Assembly: GCF_900129285.1 (NCBI RefSeq)
Contig: NZ_FQUW01000011.1
Location: 49,362 to 113,361, forward strand
Reading direction: 5' to 3'
Source of the DNA: Desulfofundulus australicus DSM 11792
GTDB taxonomy: Bacteria > Bacillota > Desulfotomaculia > Desulfotomaculales > Desulfovirgulaceae
DNA: 64,000 nt
Made by a program: the position numbers and the translations under genes. This document shows, one piece after another, positions 9,812-17,492 of the stretch. Below the pieces are notes generated by a model. That model ran no database searches. It was given only the letters and a program-made list of their open reading frames with translations, and was not told the origin of the DNA. Within the stretch, counting starts at the first letter, position 1. Each line of letters begins with the position of its first letter.

Positions 9812-9850
9812 GAAATGCGGTGCTTCACTTCACAATGAGCACCGCATTTC
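9812..9850 (-). repeat. 13-bp perfect inverted repeat between moeA-type gene and larB
   Basis: GAAATGCGGTGCT at 9812-9824 is the reverse complement of AGCACCGCATTTC at 9838-9850, with a 13-base loop. On the minus strand no T-run follows, so it is not a classical terminator. It sits 9 bases after the MoeA-fusion stop and 31 bases before the larB start, where it may limit read-through, stabilise the 3' end or bind a protein. Confidence 0.6.
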
Positions 9851-9858
9851 TTACCATA

Positions 9859-11805
9859 TTATCCCTGAGATTCCCACATGACTTTACCGCAGTCCCGCAG
9901 GTCGTAGCCGCCCAGGGCCTGCACCTCTTTCCGGAACTCCGGCAGGTCCATCACGGCCAGCAGACGCTGGATGTAAGGTGTATCCCAGTATTCCCGGGGG
10001 ATGCAGAGGTCGTAACGCTCCTCGGCCAGGGGGATAAAGTCGAGACCCAGGGCCACCGCGGCGGCCCGGATGCCCAGTCCCGCATCCACTCCCCCGGCCA
10101 CAGCTGCCGCCACGGCCATGTGGGTATATTCCTCCCGCTCGTAACCGTTTATCTGTTCCGGTTTAATACCCAGCTGTTTCAGGTGATAATCCAGCAGAAC
10201 CCGGGTACCCGCCCCCCGCTGCCGGTTCACAAAGGTAACGTCGGGCCGGGCCAGGTCTTCCAGCCCCCTGATGCCTTTGGGGTTGCCTTTAGCCACAATC
10301 AGCCCCTGCTCCCGGTAGACCAGGTTGACCAGCACCACTTCCCTGCCCGGCAGCAGCCGCCGGATATAGGAAATGTTGTACTCCCCCGTTTCCTCGTCCA
10401 GCAGGTGCGTGCCGGTACAGTGGGCCTCCCCTCTTTTCAGGGCGTTCAAACCTGCCAGGCTCCCCACATGGGCGCTGGACAGGCTGGCCTGGGGATAGAG
10501 CCGCCGCAGGTAGTTGGCCAGCACGTCCAGGGCAATGTCGTGGCTGCCGATGATGACGGTGGTTTCCTTGATCTCCTCCAGGGGGCGCAGGAGTTCCACC
10601 GGCACCGCCTGGCCCGCGCCGTAACCTTCGGAAAGCCGGGGTACGCGCACGATGCCGTCAGCCCGGATCAGGGACATGATAATGCCCGCTCCCCGGGAGA
10701 TGGGGGTGGCAATGATCTTGTCCCCCACCTGTCCCAGCTTGACCCGGACAAACTCCTCCACGCCCAGGGAAGAGACCAGCTTGCGGGAAACGGTGGCCTC
10801 AATTTTCCGGCGGGCGGGTGGAACGGAGCCAAGTTTTTTGTAGATGATTGGCTTGACAAATAAATCGGCACACAGGTAGGCCGATACGGGATAACCGGGC
10901 ACCCCTATTACCGGCCGCCCGTTAACTTCTCCCAGGATCACCGGTTTCCCCGGCCTGGTGGCCACACCGTGCACCAGCACCCGGCCCAGGCTCCTGATTA
11001 CTTCCGCCGTATAATCCTCGCTGCCGGCCGAAGAACCGGCATTGATCAGGACCACATCGGCTTCCTGCAGGGCTTCCAGCAGGGACTGGCGCAGGGCCTC
11101 AAAGTCATCGACGGTAATCTTTTTACGAAGCGGAATGCCCCCCCACTCGCTGACCAGGCCGGAGAGCATCCGGCTGTTATAGTCGATAATATCCCCGGGC
11201 TGCAGATCCTGCCCCGGTTCCACCAGCTCGGTACCGGTGGGCAGGATGGCCACCCGGGGCCGGGGATGGACGGAAATTTCCGTTACCCCACCGGCCAGGA
11301 GCCCGCCGATATCCACCGGGCGCACCCGGTGATTGGCGGGGACGATCATTTCCGTAGCCACAATATCTTCCCCAATGGGCCGTACGTGCTGCCAGGGATA
11401 GACCGGCTGGGTGATCTCCAGGACATCCGGGGAGACAAAATGTACATCCTCCACCATGATCACCGCGTCGCACCCTTCGGGGAGGGGATCACCTGTGTCG
11501 ACCATGATGGCCTCGCTGCCAACTGCCAGCTGCCTGGGGGCAGTTTCGGAAGCACCAAAGGTCAGGGCAGCCTTCACCGCATAGCCGTCCATGGCCGCCG
11601 CGTGGTAATGGGGCGAAGACACCCGCGCATAAACGGGAGCCGCCGTCACCCGGCCCAGGGCTTCCTCCACCGCCACCACCTCGGGCGGCCCGGGATTGAG
11701 CGCTCCTTTTTGCTCCAGGTAAGCCATGTATTCTTCCTGGGCTTCTTCCCAGGGCCGGTCTTCCAGGTAAACGTCCCGTTGGCCCGTGAATTTAGACAAA
11801 GCCAT
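9859..11805 (-). CDS. MoeA fused to a periplasmic-binding-protein-like domain
   Basis: About 648 residues. Residues 1-420 form a MoeA-type molybdopterin molybdotransferase: AAMDGYAVKA, DTGDPLPEGCDAVIMVEDV, LPTGTELVEPG, NAGSSAGSEDYTAEV and GVPGYPVSAYLC are typical. From about residue 440 a second domain includes VIIGSHDIALDVLANYL, RQRGAGTRVLLDYHL and AVAGGVDAGLGIRAAA, the pattern of the PBP-like/LysR-substrate domain found at the end of many archaeal and clostridial MoeA proteins. MoeA inserts metal into adenylylated pterin; the extra domain may bind the metal oxyanion. GAGGAG is close to the start, leaving ATG 11805 or TTG 11799 possible. It lies only 6 bases downstream of a second moeA. Confidence 0.85.
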   Translation of the reverse strand: MALSKFTGQRDVYLEDRPWEEAQEEYMAYLEQKGALNPGPPEVVAVEEALGRVTAAPVYARVSSPHYHAAAMDGYAVKAALTFGASETAPRQLAVGSEAIMVDTGDPLPEGCDAVIMVEDVHFVSPDVLEITQPVYPWQHVRPIGEDIVATEMIVPANHRVRPVDIGGLLAGGVTEISVHPRPRVAILPTGTELVEPGQDLQPGDIIDYNSRMLSGLVSEWGGIPLRKKITVDDFEALRQSLLEALQEADVVLINAGSSAGSEDYTAEVIRSLGRVLVHGVATRPGKPVILGEVNGRPVIGVPGYPVSAYLCADLFVKPIIYKKLGSVPPARRKIEATVSRKLVSSLGVEEFVRVKLGQVGDKIIATPISRGAGIIMSLIRADGIVRVPRLSEGYGAGQAVPVELLRPLEEIKETTVIIGSHDIALDVLANYLRRLYPQASLSSAHVGSLAGLNALKRGEAHCTGTHLLDEETGEYNISYIRRLLPGREVVLVNLVYREQGLIVAKGNPKGIRGLEDLARPDVTFVNRQRGAGTRVLLDYHLKQLGIKPEQINGYEREEYTHMAVAAAVAGGVDAGLGIRAAAVALGLDFIPLAEERYDLCIPREYWDTPYIQRLLAVMDLPEFRKEVQALGGYDLRDCGKVMWESQG

Positions 11806-11811
11806 CACTCC

Positions 11812-13044
11812 TCAAAAAAGTTTGACCTCCACCCATTCGCCTGCTTCTACCCCTTCTTTGCCCGCCGGGATGCGGGCCAGCCCGTCGGCACGGACCATGG
11901 TAGTAATCAGGCCCGATTTGCCCAGCACGGGCTCTGCATGCAGTTCCCCATCCTGCAGGTGCAGCTTCACCCGCACGAAATCCTCCCGCCCGGCCGCGGA
12001 ACGCAAATTGCGGCTTATCCGCGCCTTCAGGGGAAATTCCCGGAATTTTTCCCGGGGGTAAGTGTATGAACTGATCAAAGGAGCCACCAGCAGCTCAAAG
12101 ATTACCAGGGCCGAGGCGGGATGCCCGGGCAGTCCGAAGACCGGTTTACCGTTCACCACTGCCCCCACGGAAGGCTTGCCGGGTTTCAGAGAAATTCCGT
12201 GAAATAAAACCCCCGGCCGGCCCAGGGAATCAATCACCCGGGCCGCCACGTCCCGGGTACCCACCGAGCTGCCCCCCGAGAGCAGGACCATGTCGTTTTC
12301 CGCAAGGGCCCGGGCCAGCCGTTCCTGCAGCCGCTGGAAATCATCCCGGACAATGCCGTACAGGCGGGGCTCGCCGCCACAGCCGGCCACCGCACCGTAA
12401 AGGGTATAGGAGTTTATATCCCGCACCTGCCCCGGAGCCGGCTTCTCTTCCGGGGAGACCACCTCGTCACCGGTGGAAATGATCCCCACCTTCAAGGGGC
12501 GCCTTACTTCCACCGCCACAACCCCGGCTGCGGCCAGTATTCCCAGGTCCTGCGGCCGCAGGCGGTGTCCGGCCGGCAGTACCACGCTCCCGGCCGGTAC
12601 ATCCTCCCCCCGGCGGACGACGTTCTCCCCGGGCGCCACCGGCCTGGTAACGCCAATGGTTTTTTCATCCAGCTCCTCGGTATGCTCCACCATCACCACC
12701 GCGTCAGCGCCCGCAGGCAGCATGCCGCCGGTGGCAATGCGCCAGGCCTGGCCCGGCTTTAACTCCCCTTCCGGCGCCACGCCCATCAGAACCTCCCCCG
12801 CCACTTCCAGGTAGGCGGGCAGGCCCTCGGAAGCGCCAAAGGTATCCTTTGCCCGCACGGCAAAACCGTCCATGGTGGAGCGGTCAAAGCCGGGTACATC
12901 ATCAGCGGCCACAACATCGTGCAGGAGACAGCGGGTGAGGGCGGATAACAACGGAACCTTCTCCCCTTCCAGGGGGAAGGACACATGTTTTAAAATCAAT
13001 TCCCGCGCCTCTTGAATGGTAACTGCCTGGAATAGTTCCTTCAT
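11812..13044 (-). CDS. moeA: MoeA, molybdopterin molybdenumtransferase
   Basis: A standard-length MoeA of 410 residues. Signatures are STMDGFAVRAKDTFGA, ATGGMLPAGADAVVMVEHTEEL, ISTGDEVVSPEEKP, SGGSSVGTRD and FGLPGHPASALVIFEL. MoeA catalyses insertion of molybdate or tungstate into adenylylated molybdopterin, the last step of cofactor synthesis. The ATG at 13044 has AAGGAGA 8 bases before it. It is placed between the tungstate permease gene (70-base gap) and the MoeA-fusion gene (6-base gap). Two MoeA paralogues side by side, next to AOR genes, is the arrangement expected where one serves tungsten and one molybdenum; which is which cannot be read from sequence alone. Confidence 0.93.
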   Translation of the reverse strand: MKELFQAVTIQEARELILKHVSFPLEGEKVPLLSALTRCLLHDVVAADDVPGFDRSTMDGFAVRAKDTFGASEGLPAYLEVAGEVLMGVAPEGELKPGQAWRIATGGMLPAGADAVVMVEHTEELDEKTIGVTRPVAPGENVVRRGEDVPAGSVVLPAGHRLRPQDLGILAAAGVVAVEVRRPLKVGIISTGDEVVSPEEKPAPGQVRDINSYTLYGAVAGCGGEPRLYGIVRDDFQRLQERLARALAENDMVLLSGGSSVGTRDVAARVIDSLGRPGVLFHGISLKPGKPSVGAVVNGKPVFGLPGHPASALVIFELLVAPLISSYTYPREKFREFPLKARISRNLRSAAGREDFVRVKLHLQDGELHAEPVLGKSGLITTMVRADGLARIPAGKEGVEAGEWVEVKLF

Positions 13045-13113
13045 TCTTATTCTCTCCTTAAAAATATAACCACATTAAGGCATGCAGCCGTAGTTTTGAC
13101 ATTTTTAACATTT

Positions 13114-13812
13114 TTAAGCGTGGCTGCTGCGCTGCTGGGCCACGGTTAAAAAGGCGGTAATGCCGTAGGCCAGGAACAGCAAGATGATGCTTAAGGCAGT
13201 GGCCAGCTCATACTTGCCCTGCCCCACCGCCAGCACCGTGGCCGTCGTCAGTACCCGGGTACTGCCGGCAATGTTGCCGCCGACCATCATGGAGGCACCC
13301 ACCTCGGAGATGACGCCGCCAAACCCGGCCATCACCGCCGCCAGCAGGCCCAGCCGGGCTTCGCGCACCAGAAGCCACAGCAACTGCAACCGGGAAGCCC
13401 CCAGGGCCAGGATCTGCAGTGGAATCTTCGGGTTTAAAGACTGCATGGCAGCCACGGTAAACCCAGCCACAATAGGAGAGGCAATAATGGCCTGGGCCAC
13501 CACCATGGCCGCCGGGGTGTAAAGGAGGCCGAGGAAACCCAGGGGCCCGTACCGGGTAAAGGTAAGCCAGACCGCCAGCCCCACCACCACCGGCGGTAAG
13601 CCCATGCCAAAATTAACCACACTGACCAGGAAGCGGCGGCCGGGGAAATTGGCCAGGGCCAGGAGCGTCCCCAGGGGCACGCCAATGAGGACACTGATCA
13701 GCGTGGCCAGACCGGAGATTTTTAAGGTGCGCAGGGTAATTTCCAGAACTTCGGGATCTCCTGCTGCCAGCAAGCGAACGGCTTCCACAAGACCCTGCCA
13801 GAAAATTTCCAA
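13114..13812 (-). CDS. tupB: TupB-like tungstate ABC transporter permease
   Basis: An inner-membrane permease of about 232 residues with five or six hydrophobic segments and the permease signature GGVISEVGASMMVGGNIAG near the C-terminus, characteristic of TupB/WtpB-type tungstate importers rather than ModB. I place the start at TTG 13812, which has AAAGGAG 9 bases upstream and lies just after the AOR stop; the longer frame to 13899 would overlap the AOR gene. The binding protein TupA and ATPase TupC are absent from this window, so they must be elsewhere or replaced. Its position between an AOR and moeA supports tungsten as substrate. Confidence 0.82.
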   Translation of the reverse strand: MEIFWQGLVEAVRLLAAGDPEVLEITLRTLKISGLATLISVLIGVPLGTLLALANFPGRRFLVSVVNFGMGLPPVVVGLAVWLTFTRYGPLGFLGLLYTPAAMVVAQAIIASPIVAGFTVAAMQSLNPKIPLQILALGASRLQLLWLLVREARLGLLAAVMAGFGGVISEVGASMMVGGNIAGSTRVLTTATVLAVGQGKYELATALSIILLFLAYGITAFLTVAQQRSSHA

Positions 13813-13817
13813 ACTCC

Positions 13818-15755
13818 TCAACTCCTTTGATGGGTGTAGGATTGTAAATTCAGCTCGGCCAGTTTTGCCGCGCCGGGCACCCCCGTATCCGGATCCCATC
13901 CCCGGGCCAGGTAATATTCCCGCAAAACCTCCCGCACCTTCTCCCGCTCCAGCCTGCGCCCGGCGGCGGGGCCGGCCGTTACGGGCTCTTCGTAAAAGCG
14001 GGATGGGTAGTCAGAATCAGCGTGTTTCTCACCGTGGCGGAGATTGAACAGTTTCTGGAGGTTCCAGATACGTTCTCCCGCCCTGATCACCTCTTCCGGT
14101 GTTAGAGCAATACCGGTCAAGCTGGTATAAAGGCGGGCAAAAAGGGTGGGCCCCACAGTATGCAGCACGGGCGGGCGGATGCACATGCCCAGGGCGTTAT
14201 AGACGGCAATGAGATCTTCCGCCCACCGGGACATTTTGGGTATGTTTACATCCCTGGTAACGGGATCGAAAATATCCTTTTTCAGCTCGTCGGGCATATC
14301 CAGGCGCTCGTACATCTCCTCCGGGAAACCAAACTTCTCCGTAAGGTAGGGGACGGGGTTTTCGTTGTAACGGAGATTTTCCACCGGGTTGCGGGTGCGC
14401 AGGTGATCTCCGCCCCGCACATTGGTAATATAACCCAGAGTCCAGGTAGACCAGCGGGCCCGGGGATCTAAAAGAAAACATTCCAGCCCCTTGACTTCTA
14501 CAGCATATTTTGAAGCACCCGGGAAATGCTCCGCTGCCTTTCTGACACCTTCAGCCAGCACATCTCCCAGGCCGCGACGGTGGGCGATTATATCGAGCAG
14601 GGAAATGGTAGCCCGTTCATCGCCCCAGTTGAGGGGGAAGCCCAGATCCTTTTCGCCGATCAGCCCTTTTTCATACAGCTCCATGGCAAAGGCTACCACC
14701 GCCGCCGCGGAAACCATATCCAGACCCAGGCGCTGGCAGGTTTCGGTAACCATGGCCACAGCCGGCAGGTTGTTGATATCACACCCGGCTCCGAACCCGA
14801 TGACCGGTGTAACCTCCATATCTTTAAGCCTGAGCCCGGCGTAGGGGCCTTCCTTAATATCCACCCAGTGGGCGCAGGCAATGGGGCAGGCCACGCAGGC
14901 CACACCACGATTGCTGTACCTGGGCAGGACCTTGCGGCTGCGGGTTTCCACCCAGTTTTCTATGGCACCAAGCCGGTAATTGCGCCCCGGCAGGGCCCCG
15001 AACTCCTGGTAGGGCAGGCTGGCCAGCATGGTGCCGAAGCGGGAAAAAGAACCGTAAAAGGGGGAGGAAAAAATGGCTTTACGGGTATCCTCCACAGCCT
15101 GCAAAAACTCTTTCCTGTCCGCCACCCGTACCGCACCCCGGCCGCGTACCGCCACGGCTTTCAAGTTCTTGCTGCCCATTACCGCGCCCAGCCCCGTGCG
15201 CGCCCAGGCATCAAAGGGGCCGTTTTCTACGCTGGCAAAGCGGACCAGATTTTCACCGGCCTGGCCAATGGCCGCCACCTGAATGGCCCCGTCGCCCAGT
15301 TCCCGGCGGATCCGGCGCACCGTCTCCCAGGCATCCCGCCCCCAGAGGTGGTCCGCCGGTAAAATTGTTGCCTGGCCGTCACAGATCCATACATAAACCG
15401 GTGCGGCAGCCTTTCCCCGGATAACCACCCCGTCAAAACCGGCAAACTTGAGCTCGCTTCCCCAGAAGTTGCCGGAGTTGGCCGTGCCAAACAGGCCGGT
15501 GGCGGGTGAGAGGGCGGAAGCTTCGGTGCGGGACGCGGTGGGCACCGTCGTTCCCACCAGCACCCCCACATTAAAGACCAGGATATTTTCCGGGCCGAGG
15601 GGGTCGGCGCCGGCGGGAATTTCCTCGTAGAGCAGGCGGGCGTTAAATCCCAGGCCGCTCAAATATTCCCTGGCCCAATCCCGTTCCACGGGTCGCTCCT
15701 TTATCCTGCCGGCAGTAAGGTCGATATCCAGGATTTTACCGCTGTAACCGTACAC
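13818..15755 (-). CDS. aor: Aldehyde:ferredoxin oxidoreductase 1 (tungsten)
   Basis: 645 residues. Starts MYGYSGKILDIDLTAG, typical of the AOR family. The [4Fe-4S] ligands are C287, C290 and C294 (CVACPIAC) with the fourth cysteine in ALGMC near residue 525; pterin-binding segments include ARTGLGAVMGSKNLKAVAV. AOR enzymes oxidise aldehydes to acids, passing two electrons to ferredoxin, using tungsten bis-pterin in the cytoplasm. GTG 15755 has AGGAGGGG 6 bases before it, inside the end of the ferredoxin gene, so the ferredoxin is almost certainly its dedicated partner. Substrate range cannot be inferred. It overlaps the tupB ribosome-binding region downstream. Confidence 0.93.
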   Translation of the reverse strand: MYGYSGKILDIDLTAGRIKERPVERDWAREYLSGLGFNARLLYEEIPAGADPLGPENILVFNVGVLVGTTVPTASRTEASALSPATGLFGTANSGNFWGSELKFAGFDGVVIRGKAAAPVYVWICDGQATILPADHLWGRDAWETVRRIRRELGDGAIQVAAIGQAGENLVRFASVENGPFDAWARTGLGAVMGSKNLKAVAVRGRGAVRVADRKEFLQAVEDTRKAIFSSPFYGSFSRFGTMLASLPYQEFGALPGRNYRLGAIENWVETRSRKVLPRYSNRGVACVACPIACAHWVDIKEGPYAGLRLKDMEVTPVIGFGAGCDINNLPAVAMVTETCQRLGLDMVSAAAVVAFAMELYEKGLIGEKDLGFPLNWGDERATISLLDIIAHRRGLGDVLAEGVRKAAEHFPGASKYAVEVKGLECFLLDPRARWSTWTLGYITNVRGGDHLRTRNPVENLRYNENPVPYLTEKFGFPEEMYERLDMPDELKKDIFDPVTRDVNIPKMSRWAEDLIAVYNALGMCIRPPVLHTVGPTLFARLYTSLTGIALTPEEVIRAGERIWNLQKLFNLRHGEKHADSDYPSRFYEEPVTAGPAAGRRLEREKVREVLREYYLARGWDPDTGVPGAAKLAELNLQSYTHQRS

Positions 15756-15758
15756 GCA

Positions 15759-16013
15759 CTACCCCTCCTGTTCCGCCATTTCCTCTACATCGACCACCCG
15801 CAGGGCTCCCGAAGGACAGGCCAGGGCACACTTTTTGCAGCCGCGGCAAAGGGAGGAAAAGGTAATGGTAAACGTTCCCTCAAACTCATCCCTGGCAATA
15901 CTGATAAAAGCTCCGGTAAGCTTAAACTCCCCCTGGTGGGTAATGGCACAGGTAAGGGCGCAGGTGCAGCAACCGGTACACCTGCCGGGGTTGACCGCCA
16001 GTTCTCTGGCCAT
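15759..16013 (-). CDS. Two-cluster [4Fe-4S] ferredoxin, AOR partner
   Basis: 84 residues from the ATG at 16013. Cysteines occur as CTGCCTCALTC near the N-terminus and CRGCKKCALACP near the C-terminus, a HycB/DmsB-like double-cluster pattern rather than the plain clostridial ferredoxin. This family commonly precedes AOR genes and is thought to move electrons from the tungstoenzyme. It is translationally coupled to AOR1 (3 bases). A longer start at 16040 lacks a suitable ribosome site. A T-tailed hairpin lies just upstream at 16084-16106. Confidence 0.85.
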   Translation of the reverse strand: MARELAVNPGRCTGCCTCALTCAITHQGEFKLTGAFISIARDEFEGTFTITFSSLCRGCKKCALACPSGALRVVDVEEMAEQEG

Positions 16014-16083
16014 GAAAGTACCCCCTGAAAATAATGTCAACGAAAATTTCTACAGCCGGCTCCCGGAAACCTGCCGGCAATAA

Positions 16084-16106
16084 ATAAAAAACACCGTGAA
16101 GGTGTT
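16084..16106 (-). terminator. Intrinsic terminator between MoaD-like gene and ferredoxin
   Basis: On the minus strand AACACC, TTCAC loop, GGTGTT is followed directly by TTTTTATTTA. It ends or attenuates the AOR2-MoaD-MoeB-MoaD-like transcript, implying that ferredoxin-AOR1-tupB-moeA have their own promoter or depend on read-through. Confidence 0.75.
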
Positions 16107-16124
16107 GTATAAAAAGAACCCGAA

Positions 16125-16406
16125 CTATGATTTTCTGCTGTAAAACCCCAGCATTACCCTGTGAATGGACGGCACCCCCGGCGGGACAAAAGCCACCCGA
16201 TCGCCGTCCTGCAGAGGGTGACTCATTTTTTCCACCCGGCCGTTGACAAAAACCACTTCCACCTGTTCTTCCGGTATCTCCAGGCGCTTTAACAGGGTGC
16301 CGGGAGTATCACCGGGAGCAATTTCCACAGGCAGGGGAAAGGGCCAGCCGCGGTGGGAAAATATCTTCATCAACGGGCCGAAAGCCCGCAGTTCTATTCT
16401 GGCCAA
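16125..16406 (-). CDS. MoaD/ThiS-fold protein with extended C-terminus, no terminal GG
   Basis: 93 residues with a ubiquitin-like fold pattern: IELRAFGPL, GTLLKRLEIPEEQVEVVFVNGR and LQDGDRVAFVPPG. Sulphur-carrier members end in GG directly after this PPxG segment; this one instead continues VPSIHRVMLGFYSRKS and has no di-glycine end, so it cannot be activated by adenylation in the usual way unless trimmed. Such extended MoaD-like proteins are often next to AOR genes. It starts at TTG 16406 just after the MoeB-like stop (GAGGTG upstream). A structural or maturation role for AOR is possible but unproven. Confidence 0.7.
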   Translation of the reverse strand: MARIELRAFGPLMKIFSHRGWPFPLPVEIAPGDTPGTLLKRLEIPEEQVEVVFVNGRVEKMSHPLQDGDRVAFVPPGVPSIHRVMLGFYSRKS

Positions 16407-16412
16407 ACACCG

Positions 16413-17171
16413 TCACCTCATTTCCTGGCTGCAGGCCGGACATCCGGGATCCCGGCCCACAGATACCTCCAAAAAAGTCATGGACAGGGCGTCATAAGTG
16501 AGCAACCGGCCAACCAGCAAATCGCCAAGGCCCAGGAGGTACTTGATGGCTTCCGTGGCCTGGATGGTACCGATAACACCGGGCACGGCCCCCAGGACCC
16601 CCAGTTCCGCACAGCCGGGGACGTGCGGATCCGGTTCGTGCGGGAAAATACAGCGCAGGCAGGGACCGGCACCGGGCACCACGGTCATCACCTGCCCGGC
16701 AAAGGCCAGCACGCCGCCGTAGATGAAGGGCTTCCCCAGGCGCAGGCAGGTTTCGTTGAGCAGGAAACGGGTGGCAAAATTATCGGTGCAGTCAACAACA
16801 ATGTCATATCCCTCGATCAGGGACAGGGCACCGGCAGCGCTCAGGCGTTCAAGGAAAACCTCCACCTGCACGTCCGGGTTCAGAGCCACCAGCTTATCCC
16901 TGGCCGATTCCACCTTGGGCCGGCCCACATCACCGGTGCGGTGCAGGATTTGCCGCTGCAGGTTGGACAAATCCACCACATCGGCATCCACCAGACCCAG
17001 GTAGCCTACACCGGCCGCAGCAAGGTAATAGGCTACCGGTGAGCCCAGCCCCCCTGTTCCCACCACCAGTACTCTGCTGCGCAGCAATTTTTCCTGGCCC
17101 TCGCTGCCCACACCGGGAAGGAGTATATTCCTCTGGTAACGCTCCCGTTGTTCCCGGGTCAACCCCTGCAT
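16413..17171 (-). CDS. moeB: MoeB/ThiF-type adenylyltransferase
   Basis: About 252 residues. The nucleotide-binding GTGGLGSPVAYYLAAAGVG, the DLSNLQRQILH segment, the DCTDNFATR motif and the zinc cysteine pairs CLRC and CPAC identify the E1-like family that adenylates the C-terminal glycine of MoaD or ThiS. ATG 17171 is 9 bases after AGGAGG. It lies between a canonical di-glycine MoaD and the MoaD-like protein without di-glycine, inside an AOR cluster, so its natural partner is the canonical one upstream, for pterin sulphuration. ThiF or HesA function cannot be excluded by sequence. Confidence 0.85.
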   Translation of the reverse strand: MQGLTREQRERYQRNILLPGVGSEGQEKLLRSRVLVVGTGGLGSPVAYYLAAAGVGYLGLVDADVVDLSNLQRQILHRTGDVGRPKVESARDKLVALNPDVQVEVFLERLSAAGALSLIEGYDIVVDCTDNFATRFLLNETCLRLGKPFIYGGVLAFAGQVMTVVPGAGPCLRCIFPHEPDPHVPGCAELGVLGAVPGVIGTIQATEAIKYLLGLGDLLVGRLLTYDALSMTFLEVSVGRDPGCPACSQEMR

Positions 17172-17185
17172 ATTCACCTGCCTCC

Positions 17186-17425
17186 TTAACCTCCGCCAAC
17201 CGGCGGGAACAAGGATACCCGGTCACCGGGCTGCAGGACGGCATCCATGGCTGCGTGCCGCCCGTTGACCAGAACCGTAAAGACCTGGCTCCGGGGAATA
17301 CCCAGGCTGTCCACAAGTCCGGCCACGGTAGTTCCCTCCGGGCGCTCTACCTCAATAGCCTGGCCGAAGCGGGCCCCGGGCATGAATTTTTCCAGCCCGC
17401 TGAAAACGCGTACTTCCAGCCGCAC
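17186..17425 (-). CDS. moaD: MoaD-type sulphur carrier protein
   Basis: 79 residues ending LFPPVGGG, the di-glycine terminus needed for thiocarboxylate formation. The body (RVFSGLEKFM, TTVAGLVDSLGIP, VLVNGRHAAMD, LQPGDRVSLF) is a beta-grasp fold. It would carry sulphur for dithiolene formation in molybdopterin with the MoeB-like enzyme 14 bases downstream. GTG 17425 has GGGGGT upstream. A MoaE large subunit is not in this window. Confidence 0.82.
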   Translation of the reverse strand: MRLEVRVFSGLEKFMPGARFGQAIEVERPEGTTVAGLVDSLGIPRSQVFTVLVNGRHAAMDAVLQPGDRVSLFPPVGGG

Positions 17426-17451
17426 ATCATCTACCCCCGTTAAAATTCAGG

Positions 17452-17483
17452 GTGGCAGGGCACCTCTATGGGAGCCCTGCCAC
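17452..17483 (-). repeat. 10-bp inverted repeat between AOR2 and moaD
   Basis: GTGGCAGGGC (17452-17461) and GCCCTGCCAC (17474-17483) can form a strong hairpin with a 12-base loop. Few T bases follow on the minus strand, so it is more likely a partial terminator or mRNA-stability element separating the abundant AOR message from cofactor genes. Confidence 0.55.
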
Positions 17484-17492
17484 GGGATTAGT

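Noticed and set aside
9820..12069. Long plus-strand reading frames antisense to the moeA genes (up to 366 codons)
   Set aside because: They lie exactly opposite well-conserved genes, have Gly/Pro/His-rich sequence typical of GC-rich shadows and no ribosome sites.
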